DNA of 64,000 nt from the NCBI RefSeq assembly GCF_020535405.1, contig NZ_CP085036.1, forward strand, positions 2,728,001 through 2,792,000, given 5' to 3'. A program made the translations under genes and the position numbers. Within the stretch, counting starts at the first letter, position 1; every line of letters starts with the position of its first letter. The stretch comes from Antiquaquibacter oligotrophicus. GTDB taxonomy: Bacteria; Actinomycetota; Actinomycetes; Actinomycetales; Microbacteriaceae. Below are positions 8,494-17,595 of this stretch, piece by piece. The notes beneath the pieces were generated by a model. That model did not search any database. It was not told the DNA's origin and was given only the letters and a program-made list of their open reading frames with translations.

Positions 8494-10793
8494 AGCCCAT
8501 CGACCTGCGGCTTGCGATCCCGGCGGCGGTGGGCTGGGCGTGCGCCATCGTGCTCGTCGGATTGCCCGAGCTCGCGTGGATTTCAGCACCCGCGCTGTGG
8601 GCACTAGCCGGTCTCCTCGTCGCTGCCTCTTTCCGATGGCGGGTGATCGCTGTGGTGGCTCTCGCTGTTCTCGCGGCAGCCGTGTGCAGCACCGCCATCG
8701 CGGTGCAGCACCCGGAGAGGCAACCAAGCGAGCTGGTGAAGGCCGCCGGGGAGAGCCTTCATATCGACCTTCGGGTGGAGGCGACGGAGGTTGTTGTGCC
8801 CAGCGCACGAGCGTGGGAGGGACGCCTCATCGAGGCCGATGCACTCGCGTACTCGGTGCCCGTCATCGTCTTCGGCGCGACACCCTCGGAGCGGACCGAT
8901 ATCGGCACCGTCGTCTCCCTCGGCGGAACTCTCGAACTCGCCGAGCCCGGCGACGATCGTGCGTTTGTCGTTTTTCCGGTCGGACCGGCGGTGATCGAAA
9001 CACAGCCGAGCGCAGCTATCGCGTGGGCGAATGGCCTGCGGGATCGCTTTCTCGCGGTAGCGGTCAGTCTGCCGGGCCCCGGTGGCGAGCTCCTCCCCGG
9101 GCTCGCCATCGGCGATACGACCGCCGTGAGCACAACGCTCGACGACTCCATGGTCACTAGCTCTCTCAGTCATCTCACCGCCGTTTCCGGGGCCAACTGC
9201 GCCGTCGTGATTGGTCTCATCATGCTCGTCGGCGGTGCGCTCGGCCTCCCGCGCGCGGCACGGATCGGGTTGTCGCTCGCTGCCCTCGTGGGGTTCGTGA
9301 TACTCGTCACGCCGCAACCGAGTGTTCTTCGCGCCGCCACGATGGCAGCGATCGTGCTCGTGCTTCTCGGAGTTGGCAGGCCCGTTCGCGGGCTGCCCAT
9401 TCTCTCCCTCGCCGTGATTGTTCTCCTCGCCGTCGACCCTTGGCTTGCTCGCTCCTACGGGTTCGCTCTGTCCGCGCTCGCAACGGCTGGGCTTCTGCTG
9501 CTGGCAGGCCCGCTCGCCGAGCGTCTGAGTCGATGGATGCCACGGCCGCTGGCCCTCGTCATTGCCGTGCCGACCGCCGCCCAGTTCGCCTGCCAACCGG
9601 TCATCGTGCTGCTGGACCCGTCGCTCCCGCTCTACGGTGTTGTCGCCAACATCCTCGCGGCGCCCGCGGCCCCGGTCGCGACGATCGTCGGAATGGTTGC
9701 GTGCCTCGTGCTCCCGGTGCTGCCTTCACTCGGTGGGGCGCTCTGTTGGATTGCGTGGCTGCCGAGCTCCTGGATTGCCGCGGTCGCGGACTTTTTCGCT
9801 CGGCTGCCGGGCTCCCGGCTGCCGTGGCTCGAGGGCCTCCCTGGTGTCATCCTGTTGGGGCTTGTGAGTGCTCTCGCTGTGGCGGCCCTCCTTGGGGGTG
9901 CCCCGACCCGTCGGCGAGCGATCGCAGTGCTCGCGGCGTCAGCTCTCCTGTACACCGCCACGGTCGGCATCCAGCGGGCCGTGAGTGTGCTCGGTAGGCC
10001 GGCCGACTGGCAGATCGCGGCGTGCGATATCGGGCAGGGGGATGCCGTGGTGTTCCGCAGCGGCAGCGAGATCGCGCTCGTCGACACCGGCCCGGAGCCC
10101 GACAGGCTCGAGCGGTGTCTCGACGACCTCGGTGTTAGCAGGATCGACCTCCTCGTCCTCACACACTTCGACCATGACCACGTCGGTGGGGCGACTGCGG
10201 TTCTCGGTCGTGTCGACAGGGTCATCGTGGGACCGACGGGAGAACCGAAGGATGCCACGCTTCTGGACGCACTGCGCGAGGCGGGTGCGCGGGTCGAGGA
10301 GGTTCGTCGTGGCTCGTCCGGACTTCTCGGCGCGTGGCGCTGGAGTGTCATGTGGCCGGCGGGCGCGAGCGCCCAACCCGGCAATGCCGCAAGCGTTGTC
10401 ACCCAGTGGGAGCCTGTCGAGCCGTGCCGCCCCCGATGCCTGAGTGCCATCATGCTCGGCGACCTCGGGGAGCAGGAGCAAACTCGATTGCTCGCGCTCG
10501 GGTCGCTCGCGCACCCCGACGTGGTCGGGGTCGCCCACCACGGGTCCGCCGACCAGGCTCCGCAGTTGTATCTGCGGTTGCGCGCCACGGTCGGGGTCAT
10601 CGGGGTTGGCGCCGACAACGGGTACGGGCATCCCACCGAGGAGGCATTGGCTGCACTGGCAGACGCCGGGACAGCCGTGGAACGCACCGACCGCTCCGGG
10701 ATGGTCATGGTGGCCACCGCCGAAGTACCCGGCCAACTCACCGTGTGGAGGCAACACTCCGGCGGCGACGGCGGCGACGGTGGAGGCGGCTAG
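8490..10793 (+). CDS. comEC: ComEC/Rec2 family DNA uptake channel
   Basis: Large polytopic membrane protein (767 aa) forming the single-strand DNA channel in transformation. Order: N-terminal membrane helices and OB-like DUF4131 region (to about residue 220), the Competence domain with LTAVSGANCAVVIGLI, a long helical bundle to about residue 500, and a C-terminal metallo-beta-lactamase-like domain with the motif THFDHDHVGG and a later VAHHGSADQ. The presence of the His/Asp ligands suggests nuclease activity. GTG 8490 overlaps the comEA stop. The tail ends in a Gly/Asp repeat encoded by GGCGAC-type triplets (about 10760-10790). Its TAG stop forms the first half of the holA -10. Confidence 0.92.
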   Translation: MKPIDLRLAIPAAVGWACAIVLVGLPELAWISAPALWALAGLLVAASFRWRVIAVVALAVLAAAVCSTAIAVQHPERQPSELVKAAGESLHIDLRVEATEVVVPSARAWEGRLIEADALAYSVPVIVFGATPSERTDIGTVVSLGGTLELAEPGDDRAFVVFPVGPAVIETQPSAAIAWANGLRDRFLAVAVSLPGPGGELLPGLAIGDTTAVSTTLDDSMVTSSLSHLTAVSGANCAVVIGLIMLVGGALGLPRAARIGLSLAALVGFVILVTPQPSVLRAATMAAIVLVLLGVGRPVRGLPILSLAVIVLLAVDPWLARSYGFALSALATAGLLLLAGPLAERLSRWMPRPLALVIAVPTAAQFACQPVIVLLDPSLPLYGVVANILAAPAAPVATIVGMVACLVLPVLPSLGGALCWIAWLPSSWIAAVADFFARLPGSRLPWLEGLPGVILLGLVSALAVAALLGGAPTRRRAIAVLAASALLYTATVGIQRAVSVLGRPADWQIAACDIGQGDAVVFRSGSEIALVDTGPEPDRLERCLDDLGVSRIDLLVLTHFDHDHVGGATAVLGRVDRVIVGPTGEPKDATLLDALREAGARVEEVRRGSSGLLGAWRWSVMWPAGASAQPGNAASVVTQWEPVEPCRPRCLSAIMLGDLGEQEQTRLLALGSLAHPDVVGVAHHGSADQAPQLYLRLRATVGVIGVGADNGYGHPTEEALAALADAGTAVERTDRSGMVMVATAEVPGQLTVWRQHSGGDGGDGGGG

Positions 10794-10796
10794 GCT
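10791..10796 (+). promoter_or_regulatory. Near-leaderless -10 (TAGGCT) for holA
   Basis: TAGGCT, whose TAG is the comEC stop codon, lies seven bases before GTG 10804. It suggests holA has its own start site even though it abuts comEC. Confidence 0.5.
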
Positions 10797-10803
10797 CGAC
10801 GTC

Positions 10804-11805
10804 GTGGCAGCATCCAAGTCCTCGATTCCGGTGCTCCAGTGGCACCAGGTGCGGCCAGCGCCCGTTGTGCTCGTCACGGGGCCGGAGACCTTTCTCGCCG
10901 ACCGTGCATCCCGCGCACTGCGCGACCTGCTGAAGACCGAGGACCCGAGCGTCGAGGTCAGCGACATCGCGGCCGACCAATACCAACCGGGCGAGCTCAT
11001 GACACTCGCGAGTCCGTCGCTCTTCGCAGAACCCCGACTCATCCGCGTCGCCAACGTCGAGAAGAGCACCGATGCCTTTCTCGCCGAGACGATCGCCTAC
11101 CTCGAGCAGCCAGCGGATGACACGTACTTGCTGCTGCGCCACGGTGGCGGGGTGCGCGGCAAAAAGCTCCTCGACGCGATCCGCGGGGGAGCGGGGGGCG
11201 GCATCGAAATCGCGTGCGCGGAGCTCAAGAAGGACACCGACCGCCACGACTTTGTGTCGGCCGAGTTCGCCGCGGCCGGGCGTCGCATCACGGCAACGGG
11301 CATCCGGGCCCTCGTCACCGCCTTCCAAGACGACCTGGCCGAACTCGCCGCGGCCTGCCAGCAGCTTCTCGCGGACTCGAGCGACGAGATCACCGAGGTC
11401 ACCGTCGACAAGTACTACTCGGGCCGTGTCGAGACCAATGCCTTCAGAGTTGCCGACACGGCTATCGCCGGGCGTGAAGGCGAGGCGCTCGTGCTCCTGC
11501 GGCACGCGATCTCGACAGGTGCCGACCCCGTGCCGATCGTCGCTGCCTTCGCATCCAAGGTGCGCACCATGGCCAAGGTGTCGGGGGCGCGGGGTGGCGG
11601 GGGAGAACTCGCGAGGAAGCTCGGTATGGCGCCATGGCAGGTCGATCGCGCCCGCCGCGACCTTCAGGGTTGGACCGATGAGGGCCTCGCCAACACGATC
11701 ACCGTGATCGCTGACACCGACGAGCAGATCAAAGGACTCGGTCGCGACCCCGTGTACGCCCTGGAACGCATGATCGCCGTCATCGCGCGCCGCGGAGATC
11801 GATAA
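10804..11805 (+). CDS. holA: DNA polymerase III delta subunit
   Basis: Clamp-loader delta subunit of 333 aa that opens the beta clamp during replication. N-terminal AAA+-like domain without a Walker A (VVLVTGPETFLADRASRAL, then the beta-clamp-binding region), and a C-terminal collar domain containing ETNAFRVADTAIAGREGEAL and KLGMAPWQVDRARRDLQGW. The downstream-of-comEC position next to rpsT is the common bacterial arrangement. The open frame extends upstream into comEC; GTG 10804 gives the family's normal length and matches the TAGGCT box. Confidence 0.92.
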   Translation: MAASKSSIPVLQWHQVRPAPVVLVTGPETFLADRASRALRDLLKTEDPSVEVSDIAADQYQPGELMTLASPSLFAEPRLIRVANVEKSTDAFLAETIAYLEQPADDTYLLLRHGGGVRGKKLLDAIRGGAGGGIEIACAELKKDTDRHDFVSAEFAAAGRRITATGIRALVTAFQDDLAELAAACQQLLADSSDEITEVTVDKYYSGRVETNAFRVADTAIAGREGEALVLLRHAISTGADPVPIVAAFASKVRTMAKVSGARGGGGELARKLGMAPWQVDRARRDLQGWTDEGLANTITVIADTDEQIKGLGRDPVYALERMIAVIARRGDR

Positions 11806-11877
11806 CCTCCGCACCACGCCATGACGGCGATCGGATGCTGTGGTGCCGCAGCGGAACGCTGAGCGGCGGGTCGCTAC

Positions 11878-12138
11878 CTAGAGAGCGGCGACCTGGCTCG
11901 CGATGGACGACTTGCGGTTCGCGGCCTGGTTCTTGTGGATGACGCCCTTGCTGGCCGCCTTGTCGAGCTTCTTCGCGGCGAGCGCGAGGCTCGTCGCCGC
12001 TGCGTCCTTGTCGCCTGCGGCGATGGCCTCGCGGGTGGCGCGAACGGCGCTCTTGACCTCGCTCTTGACGGCCTTGTTGCGGTCCTGAGCCTTCTTGTTG
12101 GTCAGGTTGCGCTTGATCTGCGACTTGATGTTTGCCAC
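11878..12138 (-). CDS. rpsT: 30S ribosomal protein S20
   Basis: Small basic ribosomal protein of 86 aa binding 16S rRNA in the body of the 30S subunit. The N-terminus [20 protein letters not shown] and C-terminal [13 protein letters not shown] are typical. It starts at GTG 12138 behind an AAGG Shine-Dalgarno-like run. It faces holA tail-to-tail. A candidate -10 TAACGT lies on the minus strand at 12217-12222, leaving a leader of about 70 bases in which translational autocontrol, known for S20 in other bacteria, could act. Confidence 0.97.
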   Translation of the reverse strand: MANIKSQIKRNLTNKKAQDRNKAVKSEVKSAVRATREAIAAGDKDAAATSLALAAKKLDKAASKGVIHKNQAANRKSSIASQVAAL

Positions 12139-12225
12139 GGAGTTACCTTACGTATCTGTTACGGGAATGAATATCGCGAGCTTCGACCTGCGAAACTGCG
12201 CGGAAGCCAAGGGTCAACGTTACCA

Positions 12226-12939
12226 CTAGGCGGGCAGCGAGTCGAGCACATCGAGCAGGATGCGATCGAAGTCGTCGGGACGCGTGAGGCTCACCATGTG
12301 GGTCGCACCGCGCACGTGCAGTAGCCGTGCATCCGGTGCTGCGGCCGCGTACCGGCGCTCTTCGAGTCTGAAGTGGTCGAGTGTTCCATTCACGAGCCAC
12401 ACGGGCACCCGGATGCGGCGCAGTGAGGTCACCGGATCGAGTGCTGCCACCTCGCGCAGCGCGTCATCCATCACCTCCAGGGCGACGCCACCCCGGATGA
12501 CGTCGTCCGCGAGCTCGGGGTCGCGCACCGCCGCGCGTACCGCCCAGTTGTTGAGGCCAAGACCGCGATCGGGGAAGGCATGGATCACACGAGCGGCGGC
12601 CCGCCACGCCCCGAGCACCGCGCGATACGGTCGCGTGCCGCAGCTCGCGGCGAGAAGCCCTTTCGCGCGCGAGGATTCGGCGCCACCGAGGTAATGGATC
12701 GACGTGTAGCCACCCAGCGAGAACCCGCACAGGAGCGGCGGATGCTCGGCTCGCGCCACCGCGTCGGCGACGGTCTGCACGGCACCGTCGAGGGTGAAGC
12801 GCTCCCGCATCCGGCTCCCGTGCCCAGGAAGGTCGACCGCGATCGCCTCGTGCCCGAGGCTCTCGAGCAGTTCGACCTGTCGCCGCCACATGGTCGCGGA
12901 GGTGCGAAGTCCGTGCACCAGAACAACCGACTGCGGCAT
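12226..12939 (-). CDS. Alpha/beta hydrolase
   Basis: Cytoplasmic hydrolase of 237 aa with the alpha/beta fold. VLVHGLRTSATMW carries the HG oxyanion element, GFSLGG around residues 93-98 holds the nucleophile Ser, LVNGTLDHF contains the acidic residue region, and ATHMVSLTRP supplies the catalytic His. The substrate is unknown; relatives are annotated as esterases, lipases or haloperoxidase-like enzymes. It is a single gene between rpsT and a divergent membrane protein. ATG 12939 is fixed by a leaderless -10 TACTAT. Confidence 0.8.
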   Translation of the reverse strand: MPQSVVLVHGLRTSATMWRRQVELLESLGHEAIAVDLPGHGSRMRERFTLDGAVQTVADAVARAEHPPLLCGFSLGGYTSIHYLGGAESSRAKGLLAASCGTRPYRAVLGAWRAAARVIHAFPDRGLGLNNWAVRAAVRDPELADDVIRGGVALEVMDDALREVAALDPVTSLRRIRVPVWLVNGTLDHFRLEERRYAAAAPDARLLHVRGATHMVSLTRPDDFDRILLDVLDSLPA

Positions 12940-12945
12940 GAGCCG

Positions 12946-12951
12946 ATAGTA
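12946..12951 (-). promoter_or_regulatory. Leaderless-type -10 (TACTAT) for the hydrolase gene
   Basis: Minus-strand TACTAT, then six bases, then ATG 12939. Confidence 0.65.
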
Positions 12952-13022
12952 GGTGAGGGATATGGGGGTAGTCCCCGGGAAAGTCGGGGGTTACCCCGAT
13001 GGTGCCGCCCCGCACGCTCTCC

Positions 13023-13028
13023 TAACGT
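13023..13028 (+). promoter_or_regulatory. Near-leaderless -10 (TAACGT) for the small membrane protein
   Basis: TAACGT lies seven bases before ATG 13036. Confidence 0.5.
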
Positions 13029-13035
13029 GGATGAC

Positions 13036-13359
13036 ATGACTACAACTACTGCACCCGAAACTGTCGCCGCCGGCGCTGAGACGATCCCCGCTCCGACCAC
13101 GACCGATACACCGGTCCTCAGCATCCTCGCGCTCGTCTCGGCACTGACCGGAATTATCTTCGGCCTCGTTGTGCCCCTCTCGATCGTCGCGGTTGTGCTC
13201 GGCATCCTGGGTCTCCAGCGCGAACCGCGCGGCCGCACCATGTCGATCTGGAGCATCGTGCTCGGTGCAGTCCCGTTCGCGTTCGGGATTCTCGCCGCGG
13301 TCGTCGGTCTCGCGTTTGTTGTGCCGTTCGGTCTGTTCTGGGCCTTCGGCGGGTTCTAA
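13036..13359 (+). CDS. Small DUF4190-like membrane protein
   Basis: Protein of 107 aa with a Thr/Ala/Pro-rich N-terminus (about 25 residues), two hydrophobic hairpins (about 27-60 and 70-105) and a short basic connector (QREPRGRTMSIWS) between them. This layout is common in actinobacterial DUF4190 proteins, whose function is unknown. The open frame extends upstream to 12580 inside the divergent hydrolase; ATG 13036 matches the TAACGT box and removes that antisense extension. It is monocistronic in appearance. Confidence 0.7.
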   Translation: MTTTTAPETVAAGAETIPAPTTTDTPVLSILALVSALTGIIFGLVVPLSIVAVVLGILGLQREPRGRTMSIWSIVLGAVPFAFGILAAVVGLAFVVPFGLFWAFGGF

Positions 13360-13391
13360 CCCCGCAAATCTGAGCAACACGCCCGGCGTAT

Positions 13392-13397
13392 TAGCGT
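13392..13397 (+). promoter_or_regulatory. Near-leaderless -10 (TAGCGT) for the aminotransferase gene
   Basis: TAGCGT lies seven bases before ATG 13405. Confidence 0.5.
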
Positions 13398-13404
13398 TGC
13401 GTGC

Positions 13405-14565
13405 ATGCCCTCCCTCGCGCAGCACATCCTCGCCGTTCCCGGCAGTGGGATCCGCCGCATCTACGAGATCGCATTGCGTCTGGACGACATCGTCATGCTC
13501 GCGGTCGGCGAGCCCGATGTGCCCGTCGCCCCCCACATCGCTGCAGCAGCGAAGGCAGCGTGGGATGCGGATGAAACGAACTACACCGCCAACGGGGGCA
13601 TCCCACAGCTGCGCGAGGCCCTTGTCGACAAGCTCGCGCGGGAAAACGACATCCACGTGGAGACCGAGCAGGTGTGGGTCACCGCAGGAGCGACCCAGGG
13701 GCTGCACCAGGCCATGGCCCTCACGCTCGCGCCCGGCGACGAGGTTCTCGTCCCGGACCCCGGCTACACGACCTTCACCATGAACGCGCGCATGCTGGCC
13801 GCGGTGCCCGTGCCGTACCCGCTGCGGGTTGAGAACGGGTTCCTGCCGGACCTCGCAGAGCTCGACAGGCTCGTGACCGACCGTACGCGCGCGATCATCG
13901 TGAATTCGCCGTCCAACCCTTTGGGCACCGTGTTCCCTCGGGAGCTGCTCGTCGAGATCCTCGCGTTCGCGCGTCGACACGACCTGTGGGTCATCAGCGA
14001 CGAGGTCTACGAGCACTTCGTCTTCTCGGGCATGCACGTGAGCATCGCCAGTCTCGACACCGATGATCGGGTGTTCAGCGTGTTCTCGTTCTCCAAGTCG
14101 TACGCGATGACGGGCATCCGGGTCGGATACCTCGTCACACCGCCGGGTCTCGCCGAGACGATGCGCACCGTGCAGGAGGCGTCGATCAGCTGTGTCACGA
14201 GCCCAGGGCAGCATGCCGCGGTCGCCGCGGTGACGGGGGAACAGCGTTACGTGGTCGATGCGCGCGAGCACTATCGCGCCAACCTCGCAGCGGCGACCGA
14301 GGCGCTGGATGCCCGGGGCATCCGCTATCTGGAGCCGGGTGGCACCTTCTACCTCTGGGTCGACGTGTCCCACGCGGCTCACGGCGACGTCGCCGAATGG
14401 GCCGAGGGCTTCCTGCTTGCCGAGCGGGTTGCGGTCGCCCCGGGGAGCGCGTTCGGGCGCTCCGGTGAGGGCTGGATCCGGTTGTGCCTCGCAGCCACCC
14501 GAGATGACGTGCTTGCGGGCATCCGGCGGCTCCCCGCGGGCCCCGCGTTGCCCACCGTGAAGTAG
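13405..14565 (+). CDS. Class I/II pyridoxal phosphate aminotransferase
   Basis: Fold-type I PLP aminotransferase of 386 aa. Recognisable elements are YTANGGIPQLREAL, the cofactor-side VTAGATQGLH, the substrate-loop SPSNPLGT (about 169-175), DEVYEHF, and the Schiff-base Lys231 in SFSKSYAMTGIRVGY. Relatives include aspartate and aromatic aminotransferases and the MalY/PatB-like group; the amino donor cannot be settled from sequence. It lies alone between a membrane protein and lepA. The region has a normal Arg late in the chain (WIRLCLA) that would bind the substrate carboxylate. Confidence 0.85.
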   Translation: MPSLAQHILAVPGSGIRRIYEIALRLDDIVMLAVGEPDVPVAPHIAAAAKAAWDADETNYTANGGIPQLREALVDKLARENDIHVETEQVWVTAGATQGLHQAMALTLAPGDEVLVPDPGYTTFTMNARMLAAVPVPYPLRVENGFLPDLAELDRLVTDRTRAIIVNSPSNPLGTVFPRELLVEILAFARRHDLWVISDEVYEHFVFSGMHVSIASLDTDDRVFSVFSFSKSYAMTGIRVGYLVTPPGLAETMRTVQEASISCVTSPGQHAAVAAVTGEQRYVVDAREHYRANLAAATEALDARGIRYLEPGGTFYLWVDVSHAAHGDVAEWAEGFLLAERVAVAPGSAFGRSGEGWIRLCLAATRDDVLAGIRRLPAGPALPTVK

Positions 14566-14581
14566 AGCCGCTGCCATCTCG

Positions 14582-14587
14582 TAAACT
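14582..14587 (+). promoter_or_regulatory. -10 (TAAACT) for lepA
   Basis: TAAACT lies 39 bases before GTG 14626, with a GAGAGG ribosome-binding sequence at 14614-14619. This favours GTG 14626 over the in-frame TTG at 14587, which would fall on the promoter. Confidence 0.55.
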
Positions 14588-14625
14588 TGGTGCAGGCCAC
14601 CGAAGGCCGACACGAGAGGTACGCG

Positions 14626-16476
14626 GTGAGTCCGAAAGCAATCAAGGCGTTGGCGCCTGCGTCGACCGATCCCGCGAGCATCCGCAACTTCTGCATCATC
14701 GCGCACATCGACCACGGCAAGTCGACCCTGGCCGACCGTATGCTCCAGATCACGGGGGTTGTCGCTGAGCGTGACATGCGCGCCCAGTACCTCGACCGCA
14801 TGGATATCGAGCGTGAGCGCGGTATCACCATCAAGAGCCAGGCGGTGCGTATGCCCTGGAGCCTCGACGGTGGCACGTTCGCCCTCAATATGATCGACAC
14901 CCCCGGTCACGTCGACTTCACGTACGAGGTCTCCCGCTCGCTCGCCGCGTGCGAGGGCGCGATTCTCCTCGTCGACGCCGCGCAGGGCATCGAGGCGCAG
15001 ACCCTCGCGAACCTGTACCTGGCGCTGGAGAACGATCTGACGATCATCCCCGTGCTCAACAAGATCGACCTGCCGGCCGCCGACCCGGACAAGTATTCGC
15101 GCGAGATCGCGCAACTCATCGGCGGCGACCCCGACGACGTGTTGCGGGTCTCCGGCAAGACGGGCATGGGTGTCGAGGAGCTCCTCGACCGGGTCGTCGA
15201 ACGTATTCCCGCCCCGGTCGGCGTGGCGGATGCGCCCGCCCGGGCGATGATCTTCGACTCGGTCTACGACTCCTACCGCGGCGTCGTCACGTACGTGCGT
15301 ATGGTCGACGGCAAGCTGAACCCGCGCGAACGCATCCAGATGATGTCGACCAAAGCCACCCACGAAATCCTTGAGATCGGTGTCTCATCACCCGAGCCCA
15401 CGCCGAGCAAGGGCCTCGGCGTCGGCGAGGTCGGGTACCTCATCACGGGCGTGAAGGACGTGCGCCAATCGAAGGTCGGTGACACCGTCACGACCCAGTC
15501 GAAGCCGGCGACCGATCCGCTGCCGGGATACACGGATCCGCTGCCCATGGTGTTCTCGGGCATTTATCCGATCGATGGGAGCGACTATCCCGATCTGCGT
15601 GATGCCCTCGACAAGCTGAAATTGTCGGATGCTGCGCTCAACTACGAGCCCGAAACATCCGTCGCTCTCGGCTTCGGCTTCCGCTGCGGGTTTCTCGGTC
15701 TGCTCCACCTCGAGATCATCACGGAACGTCTGCGGCGCGAGTTCAATCTCGATCTCATCACGACGGCACCGAGTGTTCCGTACGACGTGACGACGGAGGA
15801 CAAAAAGACAGTGCGCGTGACGAACCCGTCGGAGTACCCGACGGGCGCGAAGATCGCCGAGGTACTCGAGCCGATTGTGAACGCCTCGATCCTCGCGCCC
15901 AAGGATTACGTCGGCGCGATCATGGAGCTATGCCAGTCGCGCCGCGGCACCATGAAGTCGATGGACTACCTCGGTGAGGACCGCGTCGAACTCAAGTACA
16001 CCCTCCCGCTCGGTGAGATCGTGTTCGACTTCTTCGATCAGCTGAAGTCGAAGACCCAGGGATACGCCTCCCTCGACTACGAGCCCGCAGGCGAGGCACC
16101 CGGCGACCTCGTGAAAGTCGACATCCTGCTCCAGGGCGAGACGGTCGACGCCTTCAGCGCGATCGTGCACAAGGACAAGGCCTACGCCTACGGCACGATG
16201 ATGGCCGAGCGCCTGCGCAAGCTCATCCCGCGCCAGCAATTCGAGGTGCCCATCCAGGCGGCCATCGGTTCGCGCATCATCGCGCGTGAGAACATCCGCG
16301 CGATGCGCAAGGACGTTCTCGCGAAGTGCTATGGCGGTGACATCACCCGCAAGCGCAAGCTCCTTGAAAAGCAGAAAGAGGGCAAGAAGCGCATGAAGAT
16401 GGTCGGTCGCGTCGAAGTGCCTCAGGAAGCCTTCATCGCTGCGCTGTCGGGTGACGTCGAGGAAAAGAAGAAGTAG
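14626..16476 (+). CDS. lepA: Elongation factor 4 (LepA)
   Basis: Translational GTPase of 616 aa that acts on stalled or mis-translocated ribosomes. G1 is [14 protein letters not shown] near residues 27-40, with G2/G3 motifs RGITIKS and DTPGHVDF and G4 NKIDLP; the EF-G-like domains II, III and V follow, then the LepA-specific C-terminal domain ([21 protein letters not shown]). A GAGAGG Shine-Dalgarno sequence and the upstream -10 set the start. In relatives lepA is followed closely by hemW; here 4 kb of other genes lie between them. Confidence 0.96.
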   Translation: MSPKAIKALAPASTDPASIRNFCIIAHIDHGKSTLADRMLQITGVVAERDMRAQYLDRMDIERERGITIKSQAVRMPWSLDGGTFALNMIDTPGHVDFTYEVSRSLAACEGAILLVDAAQGIEAQTLANLYLALENDLTIIPVLNKIDLPAADPDKYSREIAQLIGGDPDDVLRVSGKTGMGVEELLDRVVERIPAPVGVADAPARAMIFDSVYDSYRGVVTYVRMVDGKLNPRERIQMMSTKATHEILEIGVSSPEPTPSKGLGVGEVGYLITGVKDVRQSKVGDTVTTQSKPATDPLPGYTDPLPMVFSGIYPIDGSDYPDLRDALDKLKLSDAALNYEPETSVALGFGFRCGFLGLLHLEIITERLRREFNLDLITTAPSVPYDVTTEDKKTVRVTNPSEYPTGAKIAEVLEPIVNASILAPKDYVGAIMELCQSRRGTMKSMDYLGEDRVELKYTLPLGEIVFDFFDQLKSKTQGYASLDYEPAGEAPGDLVKVDILLQGETVDAFSAIVHKDKAYAYGTMMAERLRKLIPRQQFEVPIQAAIGSRIIARENIRAMRKDVLAKCYGGDITRKRKLLEKQKEGKKRMKMVGRVEVPQEAFIAALSGDVEEKKK

Positions 16477-16481
16477 CGGCG

Positions 16482-16949
16482 ATGCCGAGTGACGAGCCGA
16501 GCCTTGTGCTGCAGCCGCTCCTCGTCAGCCGAATCGCGGGCCTGGTCTTTTTCCCACTCGCGCTTTTGCCACTCTGGATCGTTTTCGTCTGGAATGTTCC
16601 GCCAAGCCCCGAGTTGGTTTTATCCCTCGCTGTGGCACTCTTCTTCGGGGTGCTCGGGGTGCGAAACTGGCGGTGCGCCGTCATCCTGCGCGACCGTTCG
16701 ATCCGAATTCGCGGCATCGCCTGGAGCAGGACTATTGACCGCTCTGCAGTCGTGGGTCCCACAGAGTTTTCCTGGCTGGCCTGGCGTTCGCCTAGCGGCA
16801 AGAATCGCGTCAGTCCATTGGTCGCGCTGTGGGTTCCCGCGCAGGCTTTTGCACCATTTCATGACCACGCGCATCGGTGCCTCGACATCGTACGCGCGTG
16901 GTGCAACGGTTCCTCTGTCACAAAACTTCGTCGTACCGCTGACCGTTGA
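16482..16949 (+). CDS. Small membrane protein with PH-like C-terminal part (paralogue A)
   Basis: Protein of 155 aa that I do not recognise by name. Two adjacent hydrophobic segments (about residues 15-35 and 42-60) form a membrane hairpin, followed by a beta-rich region (RDRSIRIRGIAWSRTIDRSAVVG) resembling the bacterial PH-like domains found in membrane proteins. It begins five bases after the lepA stop. It shares layout and local sequence with the next gene, so the pair looks like an old tandem duplication. Codon use contains more A/T at third positions than lepA. Confidence 0.6.
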   Translation: MPSDEPSLVLQPLLVSRIAGLVFFPLALLPLWIVFVWNVPPSPELVLSLAVALFFGVLGVRNWRCAVILRDRSIRIRGIAWSRTIDRSAVVGPTEFSWLAWRSPSGKNRVSPLVALWVPAQAFAPFHDHAHRCLDIVRAWCNGSSVTKLRRTADR

Positions 16950-17455
16950 ACGGGAATGCCGATGACGCCGGCCAGTTGGTGATGCGAGAAACAACGCCGC
17001 AGGTCCTGGGCCAGATCCCGTGGCTGCGTCCCGCCGCGTTCATTCCGGGCGGAGCTCTTGTCGCCGCAGGCGTCGCCCTGGCGTTCAAGGTCCCATTCGC
17101 GTGGGAAAGCGTCATGGTCTCGGGGTTCTTCGCCGCCGTGGGGACCGTTCTCTCGCTGCGATTCTGGCGCATGTGCGTCATCCTTCACGAGGATCGAATC
17201 GTCATCCGGGGCTTTCTGTGGAGCCGCACGGTGCCGCGAGATCGTGTCACGGGGCTTTCTCCGTCGCGTTGGCTTATCTCCCGGACGAGGAACGGGCGGC
17301 CGTGGGTGACCCCGATCACCGTCTTCTGGAACTTCGGTCCCGCCCCGCTATGGTTTGAGTCGCACAACGGGGCAGCGATGATCAGGATCCGTCACTGGAT
17401 CGAGCGTCGCCCGGCCAGGCCGCCGCAGCACAGGGGAGACGGACTGCCCGACTAG
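16946..17455 (+). CDS. Small membrane protein with PH-like C-terminal part (paralogue B)
   Basis: Protein of 169 aa with the same plan as its neighbour: a membrane hairpin (about residues 29-70) and a soluble segment EDRIVIRGFLWSRTVPRDRV that aligns with DRSIRIRGIAWSRTIDRSAV of paralogue A. TTG 16946 overlaps the preceding stop in a TTGA tetramer, suggesting coupled translation; GTG 16979 or ATG 16982 are possible later starts. No function can be assigned. The stop codon lies in a 12-bp palindrome that begins the repeat-rich segment downstream. Confidence 0.6.
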   Translation: MNGNADDAGQLVMRETTPQVLGQIPWLRPAAFIPGGALVAAGVALAFKVPFAWESVMVSGFFAAVGTVLSLRFWRMCVILHEDRIVIRGFLWSRTVPRDRVTGLSPSRWLISRTRNGRPWVTPITVFWNFGPAPLWFESHNGAAMIRIRHWIERRPARPPQHRGDGLPD

Positions 17456-17511
17456 CGCGCTAGTTTGCGCATCGGGCGCTCGACCGGAGGTGCCGCGGCC
17501 TGCGCAAAGTA
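17452..17511. repeat. Left copy of a TAGTTTGCGCA inverted-repeat element
   Basis: CTAGCGCGCTAG (17452-17463) is a perfect 12-bp palindrome. TAGTTTGCGCA at 17461-17471 is answered by TGCGCAAAGTA at 17501-17511, an inverted repeat with one mismatch in 11. The same word reappears in inverted form beyond the following gene at 18178-18249, so the orphan gene between is bracketed by two copies of this REP-like element. Confidence 0.6.
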
Positions 17512-17527
17512 CGGCGCGAGGTGGCGC

Positions 17528-17533
17528 TAAGCT
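17528..17533 (+). promoter_or_regulatory. -10 (TAAGCT) for the orphan gene
   Basis: TAAGCT lies 62 bases before ATG 17596. A GGGGAG ribosome-binding sequence at 17581-17586 sits nine bases before that ATG. Together they favour ATG 17596 over the in-frame GTG at 17521. Confidence 0.45.
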
Positions 17534-17595
17534 CCGCACGAGCCGAATCGCTCTGGTGGGGCGAAGCTCTGCCGAAAACAGGGGAGTATGAGGGA

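Noticed and set aside
11806..11877. Terminator between holA and rpsT
   Set aside because: GCACCAC/GTGGTGC arms exist but the loop exceeds 20 bases and there is no T-run, so it is not listed.
12991..15363. 790-codon minus-strand frame over the aminotransferase and lepA
   Set aside because: Opposite two genes with clear motifs and start signals; composition is typical of a mirror frame.
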